The notes under the pieces were generated by a model. That model saw only the letters and a program-made list of their open reading frames with translations. It had not been told where the DNA came from and made no database searches. DNA of 6,801 bases from DSAD01 sp036825155 (lineage in GTDB: Bacteria; Desulfobacterota; Desulfomonilia; UBA1062). Each line of letters starts with the position of its first letter. Positions within the stretch are counted from its first letter, which is position 1. Made by a program: the position numbers and the translations under genes. This document shows, piece by piece, positions 1 through 5,025 of the stretch. The stretch spans positions 1 through 6,801 of the forward strand of contig DAISYU010000156.1 in assembly GCA_036825155.1 (NCBI GenBank). The letters run 5' to 3'.

Positions 1-680
1 GCCTCGTACCGGTACCCTCCGGCAACGAACAACGGGCTGAACGGACTGAGTTTTACCCTGCCGATTGCACTTAAGACCGTTATATCGGAATAGGTCACTC
101 CCCGGGCCTCTGCCTCGAATGCCAGGCTGTCGATGGGGCTTACCCGCACGCCAATGTATGCAAGCGGGCATCCTGCAACATAGTCCTCTGACTCCTCAAG
201 TACTCCCTGCTCTATAGTGACCGCGGTATCAAAGATCCGTGCATTGAGTCCGAGTTCCACACTCAATATCCCGGAAGTGGCAAGTTCGAGAAAGGGGATG
301 TCATAGTATAATCCGATATCGTACATATTCAGTGTGAGGGTGGATTCAAGGGCAACATCTGCAGAAAATGTCGTATCCCCGAAGTTGAACTCGATATTCT
401 TTGTTCCGATATCATCATACTCCAGGGGTGTCGCCATGAGATAGATGCTGGGGATAATAGGAATCTCGAGCTTTGCCCTGCCTGATACATGCCAGGTATC
501 TTCATAGCCGAGATCATCTTCAAGATCGATCACATCGCCGGCGCCGATGGGGTTGTATGAGACCTCACCCTGAGGTGATGGGTACCACCCGCTTACGGCA
601 ACCTCAAAACCAACGGCATATAATGCAGCTGGCAGCAGCAGTGCAATGAAAACAAACCCGGCGATTCTTGATAGTTTCAT
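1..680 (-). CDS. Outer-membrane beta-barrel protein, TIGR04219-like (3' truncated)
   Basis: The gene reads leftwards from ATG at 678-680 and leaves the window after 226 complete codons, so its C-terminus is missing. An AAGGAG ribosome site (687-692) sits 6 nt before the ATG. Residues 1-22 form a signal peptide: basic MKLSR, a hydrophobic core, and probable cleavage after ALYA. The mature part alternates polar and hydrophobic residues with many aromatics, as in outer-membrane beta strands, and has no long hydrophobic helix. Segments GFEVAVSGWYPSP (24-36), DLEDDLGY (52-59), IPSIYLMATP (76-85) and GGYRYE (221-226) resemble, from memory, the TIGR04219 family of small outer-membrane barrels. Those proteins are about 230-260 residues long, so perhaps only 20-40 residues are missing. 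No function is established for the family, and none is claimed here. It is divergent from the nrpR-gdhA unit and probably unrelated to it. The barrel and secretion calls are firm; the family call is moderate. Confidence 0.75.
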   Translation of the reverse strand, partial: MKLSRIAGFVFIALLLPAALYAVGFEVAVSGWYPSPQGEVSYNPIGAGDVIDLEDDLGYEDTWHVSGRAKLEIPIIPSIYLMATPLEYDDIGTKNIEFNFGDTTFSADVALESTLTLNMYDIGLYYDIPFLELATSGILSVELGLNARIFDTAVTIEQGVLEESEDYVAGCPLAYIGVRVSPIDSLAFEAEARGVTYSDITVLSAIGRVKLSPFSPLFVAGGYRYE

Positions 681-974
681 AGTGTTCTCCTTTTCCGTCT
701 CAGAATCTCAAGGACGCAACAGGGGTGATTCAAGGTGCTTTCCTCTTCGTCATATAGTGTTTCGGCAGGAAAGAGCCTCAAGTTAAATGTACCATGTTTT
801 GTCCCGGGGAACAATGAGTGTTCACTCCGTACGGTAAAAAGTAAGGAAGTTGGAAGGTTAACGCTGTCTCATGAAAAACAGGGCATACCTGAATGCGCTG
901 ATGTACCTATAATAATACGCACAACCCGGAAAACAGAATTCACAATAAAAATGCGTTGATAATCTGATTTCCGA
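681..974. other. Intergenic region with no supported gene
   Basis: This region separates the divergent outer-membrane protein gene and nrpR. No open frame here has both a ribosome site and recognisable protein character. It holds small symmetric elements: a 16 bp near-palindrome at 799-814 (TTGT at one end, ACAA at the other, six of eight position pairs matching), GAGTG-TT-CACTC at 816-827, and CCGTACGG at 827-834. A perfect TATAAT lies at 908-913 but has no -35 box at the usual distance. The stretch from about 905 to 975 is visibly richer in A and T than the flanking genes. The promoter of the leftward outer-membrane gene should lie here too, but I see no convincing box pair for it. Confidence 0.6.
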
Positions 975-1003
975 TTGACAGGGACAGAGAGTCCCTGTAT
1001 GGG
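975..1003 (+). promoter_or_regulatory. Candidate sigma-70 promoter of nrpR-gdhA
   Basis: TTGACA at 975-980 is a perfect -35 box. A 17 bp spacer leads to TATGGG at 998-1003, a poor -10 box matching the consensus only in its first three bases. Transcription would start near 1010, giving a leader of roughly 38 nt that includes the AAAGGA ribosome site of nrpR. A weak -10 combined with a symmetric element in the spacer fits a regulated promoter, but the box assignment is inferred from sequence alone. Confidence 0.5.
978..998. promoter_or_regulatory. Perfect inverted repeat, candidate operator
   Basis: ACAGGGAC (978-985) and GTCCCTGT (991-998) are exact reverse complements separated by AGAGA. The element begins inside the -35 box and ends at the first base of the proposed -10 box, where a bound dimer would block RNA polymerase. 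The natural candidate ligand is the winged-helix regulator encoded directly downstream, which would make it autoregulatory and also control gdhA. It is not the GGAA-N6-TTCC operator known for methanogen NrpR, though it shares an outward GGxAx / xTxCC-like symmetry. If transcription instead starts further upstream, the same sequence could form an 8 bp RNA hairpin. Confidence 0.5.
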
Positions 1004-1047
1004 GATACGGAAAAAGGTTGCCGATAACCCTCTTTCAAAGGACTGTT

Positions 1048-2058
1048 ATGTTCACATATGATGAGATTGAAAGAAAAAGTGTTGTGATTTTGAGGATACT
1101 CAACCATGCCGGGCAGCCCTTGGGTGCACGTCTGATCGCCAGGAAGATGAAGGAATACGGTGTCAGCCTGAGTGAACGGGCTGTGCGCTACCACCTCCAG
1201 TTCATGGACCAGCGGGGGCTTACCGACCTCGTGGGGCGGCGTGACGGCAGAGTCATCACGGAAAAGGGCATAGAAGAGCTCAGGAACGCTCGAGTTCAGG
1301 ACAAAGTGGGGTATGCAATCTCCCGTATCGAGATTCTCTCCTACAAGACCACCTTTGATCTCGAGAATAAAACAGGCCAGGTTCCTGTCAATGTCTCTGT
1401 CTTTCCGAAGAAGGTATTCTCAGACGCCCTCTCTGCAATGAGAGCTGCCTTCGATGCCGGACTGTGCGTAAGCGACCTCGTCTGTGTTGCAAAGGAAGGC
1501 GAGTTTCTCGGCGACATGCATGTACCACAAGGGTTTATGGGTTTTGCCACGATGTGCAGCATCGTATTCAACGGAGTCCTATTAAAGCGCGGTATCCCCA
1601 TGGACTCGCAGTTCGGCGGGATCATGCAGATGCAGGACAAGAAGCCCATGCGGTTTGTGGAGCTCATTCACTATTCCGGCACGTCCCTGGATCCCTCGGA
1701 GGCCTTTATCAGCGCAAAAATGACCGCCGTAAGGGATGTAATATCCGGTGGGGATGGCAAAATCCTCGCGAATTTCAGGGAGATCGCCGGCATCTGCCGG
1801 GAGAGTGTCAATGACATCGTGGGCAAGCTCGGCAAGGTGGGAATACATGGCACACTCTGTATGGGCAAGATGGGAGAGCCAATATGCCAGGTGCCTGTGG
1901 ATGTGAACAAGGTGGGCATCGTCCTGGTAGGCGGTCTGAATCCTGTAGCCGCTGCCCGGGAGGTCGGGATCGAAACGGAAAACTTCGCCATGTCCACGGT
2001 GATGGAATACAAGGATCTGAAATCTTTCTCTCGAATATATCGGGAGATAAATGGATAA
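1048..2058 (+). CDS. nrpR: NrpR-type nitrogen transcriptional regulator
   Basis: The 336-residue product has an N-terminal winged helix (about 8-75; probable recognition helix SERAVRYHLQFMDQRG, 42-57) followed by one NrpR/DUF128 effector domain (about 88-330). Domain hallmarks are CSIVFNGVLLKRGIP (170-184), the following FGG (189-191), and VGGLNPVAAAREVGI (294-308) with AMSTVMEY after it. In methanogens NrpR represses nitrogen-fixation and ammonia-assimilation genes and is released by 2-oxoglutarate; that role is transferred here by homology. Methanococcus maripaludis NrpR carries two effector domains, whereas this one has a single domain, an arrangement known in other homologues. The start chosen is ATG 1048, with AAAGGA at 1037-1042 spaced 5 nt. 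An in-frame TTG at 1018 would add ten residues but has no well-placed ribosome site. gdhA follows after 32 nt with no terminator between them, so the two are probably one transcript. The inverted repeat upstream suggests autoregulation. Confidence 0.86.
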   Translation: MFTYDEIERKSVVILRILNHAGQPLGARLIARKMKEYGVSLSERAVRYHLQFMDQRGLTDLVGRRDGRVITEKGIEELRNARVQDKVGYAISRIEILSYKTTFDLENKTGQVPVNVSVFPKKVFSDALSAMRAAFDAGLCVSDLVCVAKEGEFLGDMHVPQGFMGFATMCSIVFNGVLLKRGIPMDSQFGGIMQMQDKKPMRFVELIHYSGTSLDPSEAFISAKMTAVRDVISGGDGKILANFREIAGICRESVNDIVGKLGKVGIHGTLCMGKMGEPICQVPVDVNKVGIVLVGGLNPVAAAREVGIETENFAMSTVMEYKDLKSFSRIYREING

Positions 2059-2090
2059 CAAGGCAAAAAACTAAATAGAAAGGAGATCTT

Positions 2091-3428
2091 ATGCCAGTTG
2101 TCAACAAAGCGCTAGAGACGGTGAAAGAGAAGAATCCCAATCAACCGGCTTTTTTGCAGTCTGTAACCGAGGTCCTGGAGTCACTCAGGCCGGTACTTGA
2201 GAGAAACAAGAGGTATCGTGATGCCAATCTGCTCGATAGAATCACCGAGCCGGAAAGGGTTATCATTTTCAGGGTTCCCTGGCAGGATGACAAGGGAAAT
2301 GTACAGGTGAACAGAGGATTCAGGATTGAGTTCAGCAGTGCAATCGGACCGTACAAGGGGGGGCTGCGCTTTCATCCCAGTGTAAATCTCGATATCTTGA
2401 AATTCTTAGGTTTTGAACAGATCTTTAAGAATTCCCTCACGACTCTGCCTATGGGCGGAGGAAAAGGCGGTTCCGATTTTGATCCCAAGGGGAAATCTGA
2501 TTCCGAGGTCATGAGATTCTGCCAGTCGTTCATGACAGAGCTTTTCCGTCACATCGGACACAATACCGATGTCCCTGCAGGAGATATCGGTGTGGGCGGA
2601 CGGGAGATCGGGTATCTCTTCGGCCAGTATAAGCGGATAAAGAACGAGTTTACCGCGGTCCTGACAGGCAAGTCGCTATGCTACGGCGGTTCGCTGATCC
2701 GTCCAGAGGCTACCGGCTATGGTGCCGTCTATTTCGCCCAGGAAATGCTCAAGACCCGAGGGGAGACACTTGAAGGCAAGGTCTGTACCGTATCGGGCTC
2801 GGGCAATGTCGCCCAGTATACAGTGGAAAAGCTCAACCAGCTCGGCGCAAAAGTGGTCAGCCTTTCCGATTCAAACGGTACGATCTATGATAAAGATGGT
2901 ATCGATGCAGAAAAGCTTGCGTGGGCCATGGAGCTCAAGAACGTTCATCGCGGACGCATCAAGGAATATGCAGAAAAATTCGGGGTGGAATACTACGATG
3001 GAAAGCGGCCCTGGGGTATCCCGTGCGACTGTGCATTCCCATCAGCAACCCAGAACGAAATCTCCGGCAAGGATGCGGAGACCCTGCTCAATAACGGGTG
3101 CTACGTGGTATCGGAAGGCGCCAACATGCCCACGGTCCCTGCTGGCATCGAGCGGTTCCTTGAGAAGAATATCCTCTACGGACCCGGCAAGGCAGCCAAT
3201 GCCGGTGGTGTTGCAGTCTCCGGTCTCGAGATGAGCCAGAACGCCATGAGGCTGAGCTGGCCGGCCGAAGAGGTTGACGCCAGGCTGCAGCAGATCATGC
3301 AGAGCATTCACTCCAACTGCTATGAAACGGCAGCAGAGTACGGGCATCCCGGCAACTATGTGATCGGCGCGAATATCGCCGGATTTGTCAAGGTTGCAGA
3401 TGCCATGCTGTATCAGGGGCTGGTATAA
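2091..3428 (+). CDS. gdhA: NADP-type glutamate dehydrogenase
   Basis: The protein catalyses reductive amination of 2-oxoglutarate with ammonium to L-glutamate in the cytoplasm, normally as a hexamer. Its 445 residues match the usual length of the small hexameric class (about 450). Visible active-site elements are GPYKGG (K89), K113, PMGGGKGG (probable catalytic lysine K125) and VPAGD (catalytic aspartate D165). The Rossmann nucleotide loop is SGSGNVAQ (235-242), and the second strand ends in SDS (259-261). A serine there, rather than an acid that would bind the ribose hydroxyls of NAD, favours NADP(H), the biosynthetic cofactor; this preference is inferred. The reading frame is intact, including across a run of seven G in the GPYKGG codons. 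AAAGGAG at 2079-2085 lies 5 nt before the ATG. It is probably the second gene of an nrpR-gdhA transcript, which would place ammonia assimilation under a 2-oxoglutarate-sensing regulator. Confidence 0.97.
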   Translation: MPVVNKALETVKEKNPNQPAFLQSVTEVLESLRPVLERNKRYRDANLLDRITEPERVIIFRVPWQDDKGNVQVNRGFRIEFSSAIGPYKGGLRFHPSVNLDILKFLGFEQIFKNSLTTLPMGGGKGGSDFDPKGKSDSEVMRFCQSFMTELFRHIGHNTDVPAGDIGVGGREIGYLFGQYKRIKNEFTAVLTGKSLCYGGSLIRPEATGYGAVYFAQEMLKTRGETLEGKVCTVSGSGNVAQYTVEKLNQLGAKVVSLSDSNGTIYDKDGIDAEKLAWAMELKNVHRGRIKEYAEKFGVEYYDGKRPWGIPCDCAFPSATQNEISGKDAETLLNNGCYVVSEGANMPTVPAGIERFLEKNILYGPGKAANAGGVAVSGLEMSQNAMRLSWPAEEVDARLQQIMQSIHSNCYETAAEYGHPGNYVIGANIAGFVKVADAMLYQGLV

Positions 3429-3441
3429 GAGATCATTTCCA

Positions 3442-3455
3442 TATCGGTACCGATA
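3442..3455. repeat. 14 bp perfect palindrome after gdhA
   Basis: TATCGGTACCGATA is fully self-complementary and starts 14 nt after the gdhA stop codon, ahead of the terminator hairpin. It has no loop, so a stable RNA hairpin is unlikely without opening the centre pairs. It could be a protein-binding site, an mRNA 3'-end element or chance. Confidence 0.4.
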
Positions 3456-3467
3456 AGAGACTAATAC

Positions 3468-3496
3468 ATCCGGCCTCAAAGAGGCCGGATTTTTTT
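3468..3496 (+). terminator. Intrinsic terminator of nrpR-gdhA
   Basis: A perfect 10 bp stem, ATCCGGCCTC pairing with GAGGCCGGAT, closes an AAA loop (3478-3480) and is followed by a run of seven T (3490-3496). This is a textbook rho-independent terminator 39 nt past the gdhA stop. Read on the opposite strand the hairpin is followed by TGTATTAG rather than a T run, so it should work poorly for the convergent gene at 3520-4893. Confidence 0.93.
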
Positions 3497-3519
3497 ATAC
3501 GGTTTCCCCGCATGTGAAC

Positions 3520-4893
3520 TCACCGGACAGCAGCAGGGTTTTTTCTGCTCATCAATGGCATCAAAAGACGAAACATGAAGGCATAGGATCTTCGAACAAG
3601 AGGGATATCGAATAATCTCCTGATAATGATGAGCCCCCGGTGCTTCTTTGGTTGGAATGAATCCCTGCTTTCATCAAAGGTGATCTTTTCTATGACAAAG
3701 TTTTTCTGAAAGAGTGAAATTATCCACTGATAGGTGATGATCGCGATGACATCCCATGCGCGCCTGATATGGTCCCGGGGATAATTGATCTGTTCACCCA
3801 TGGCCATCCTCACGATCTCCAGGCTGTGGTAGACATCGATTGGGCTGCCGAGGAGCTCCCGTGCAGCCCAGAGCAGGTAGATACACCCTCCGCAGTAGGA
3901 TACAAGGGCATCCGCGCCGGTCTCCTCCGCCTCTTTGAATTTTTTTGCCCCTTCGGCAATGATCTCATAGGGCAGGCTGATATTTTTTGTCCAGGAAGCA
4001 CCCTTGCCGAATCCGCAGCACAGGGAATCTTTCCTGTTATGTCTCATTTCCACGATGGAGCATCCGCACCTGCTGAGAAGTTCCCGGTGCTTATCCCACA
4101 GTTCGTCACCGAACGGCTTTGAGTAGCAGTTGTCGTGAACGGTGAGGGTAAGGCCGAGTTTTTTTGTCAGTGGTATTGTCCCGGAATCGATCTTTTCCAA
4201 CAGCCAGTCATGGAAATTGATAAACTTAGGCTTGTGCTCGACTCCCATTTCATCCGGGTGTACCTTCGTGAATATATAGTACACTGCATCAAGCAGCGGC
4301 ACGACGGTTTTTACCCCCCATGTATCGAAATCACTCTTGCATCGAAGAGCGATCTGCTGCACGAGATCCAGGTACCCGCCCTGGTAGAGGTAGGCGCCTC
4401 CTTCCCACTGGTCCAGTCTGTCTATTGGTTTGAAATGGTTCAGCAGGGCAGAATCTCCGATGATAAAGGGGAACAGGTGGATATAGTTGCCCACGAGGAG
4501 CACTTCATCATCGATCTGTGGAATCGTGTCCATCCACTGTGAGATCCACCGACGTTCCTGCTGAGTGATCAGTACATTGAGGAGCTGCCAGATGTTGGGC
4601 TCCAAGGTAGGGCACACGAACCTGTATAAAGGAGGCGCGCCTTTTTTTGTATAGCGGTCGTTCCACCTGTGCTGTATGAGGCTGTAAGGGTTTGCGCCGG
4701 TGGGACAATAGAGGTTGCAGGACATGCACGAGGTGCATCTGCTCAGGGCATAGTGTGAATCCTCCCCGTTTATCAGTGCAGCAACTTCCTCTTTCGCCTT
4801 TTCAAGGGGCAGTTCCATGACAGGGCAGCGGTGAAGACACTCGCCGCATTCATTGCACAGGTCCCGTTTGAAGACAGGTTTCCTTTCCGGCAT
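3520..4893 (-). CDS. CCG-domain Fe-S oxidoreductase (HdrD/GlpC-like)
   Basis: The 457-residue product has two N-terminal 4Fe-4S ferredoxin motifs, CNECGECLHRCP (C13, C16, C19, C23) and CTSCMSCNLYCP (C53, C56, C59, C63), with all eight ligands present. A cysteine-rich CCG domain follows: C256 (HDNC), C292-C293-G294, and C334-GG-C337. This fold is shared by heterodisulfide reductase subunits HdrB/HdrD, GlpC and LldE. The first of the usual two CCG repeats is degenerate: residues about 131-235 have the right place and length, but GGAYLYQGG (165-173) stands where cysteines are expected. About 85 extra C-terminal residues include a hydrophobic stretch (380-397) and a basic tail rich in R and K, which suggests membrane contact. 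The start is fixed by GGAGGA (4898-4903). It lies 132 bp downstream of, and in the same direction as, the glycyl radical enzyme gene. Electron transfer is a safe role; the substrate is unknown, and true heterodisulfide reductase activity is not implied. Confidence 0.86.
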   Translation of the reverse strand: MPERKPVFKRDLCNECGECLHRCPVMELPLEKAKEEVAALINGEDSHYALSRCTSCMSCNLYCPTGANPYSLIQHRWNDRYTKKGAPPLYRFVCPTLEPNIWQLLNVLITQQERRWISQWMDTIPQIDDEVLLVGNYIHLFPFIIGDSALLNHFKPIDRLDQWEGGAYLYQGGYLDLVQQIALRCKSDFDTWGVKTVVPLLDAVYYIFTKVHPDEMGVEHKPKFINFHDWLLEKIDSGTIPLTKKLGLTLTVHDNCYSKPFGDELWDKHRELLSRCGCSIVEMRHNRKDSLCCGFGKGASWTKNISLPYEIIAEGAKKFKEAEETGADALVSYCGGCIYLLWAARELLGSPIDVYHSLEIVRMAMGEQINYPRDHIRRAWDVIAIITYQWIISLFQKNFVIEKITFDESRDSFQPKKHRGLIIIRRLFDIPLVRRSYAFMFRLLMPLMSRKNPAAVR

Positions 4894-5025
4894 CGCTTCC
4901 TCCTCAGTGGTACGATTTAATAGTCAATACGTCTTCACTTTCAGACGCTGTAAAAAGTTATGTGCCGCAAAATACCGGGTATGTCTCAGGACAGGAAGAC
5001 GTGAATTCGGAGATAGGCTCCTGCC

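Noticed and set aside
908..913. Perfect TATAAT as the nrpR -10 box
   Set aside because: No -35 match at 16-18 bp upstream, and it would give a long leader. The TTGACA at 975 is better placed, though the -10 there is weak.
735..959. 74-codon plus-strand open frame starting at GTG
   Set aside because: No ribosome site before the start, no recognisable protein features, and a composition rich in S, T, R and K typical of translated non-coding DNA.
1018..1047. Upstream TTG start for nrpR
   Set aside because: It would add ten residues, but the only purine-rich sequence is adjacent to the TTG at unusable spacing, while ATG 1048 has AAAGGA 5 nt upstream and matches the expected beginning of the winged helix.
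1582..2140. Several minus-strand open frames of 110-159 codons opposite nrpR
   Set aside because: They overlap a clearly conserved coding sequence on the other strand and have no recognisable domains; they are shadows.
2719..3234. 171-codon open frame overlapping gdhA in another frame
   Set aside because: It lies wholly inside gdhA, whose frame encodes all known active-site motifs.
3520..4893. Assignment as a methanogen-type heterodisulfide reductase subunit
   Set aside because: The first CCG repeat lacks its cysteines and no HdrA/HdrC/HdrE-like partner is present in the window, so only a general Fe-S oxidoreductase call is supported.
4930..4947. Hairpin CGTCT...AGACG between the glycyl radical enzyme and Fe-S protein genes as a terminator
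   Set aside because: Only 5 bp of stem, an 8 nt loop and no T run in the direction of transcription.
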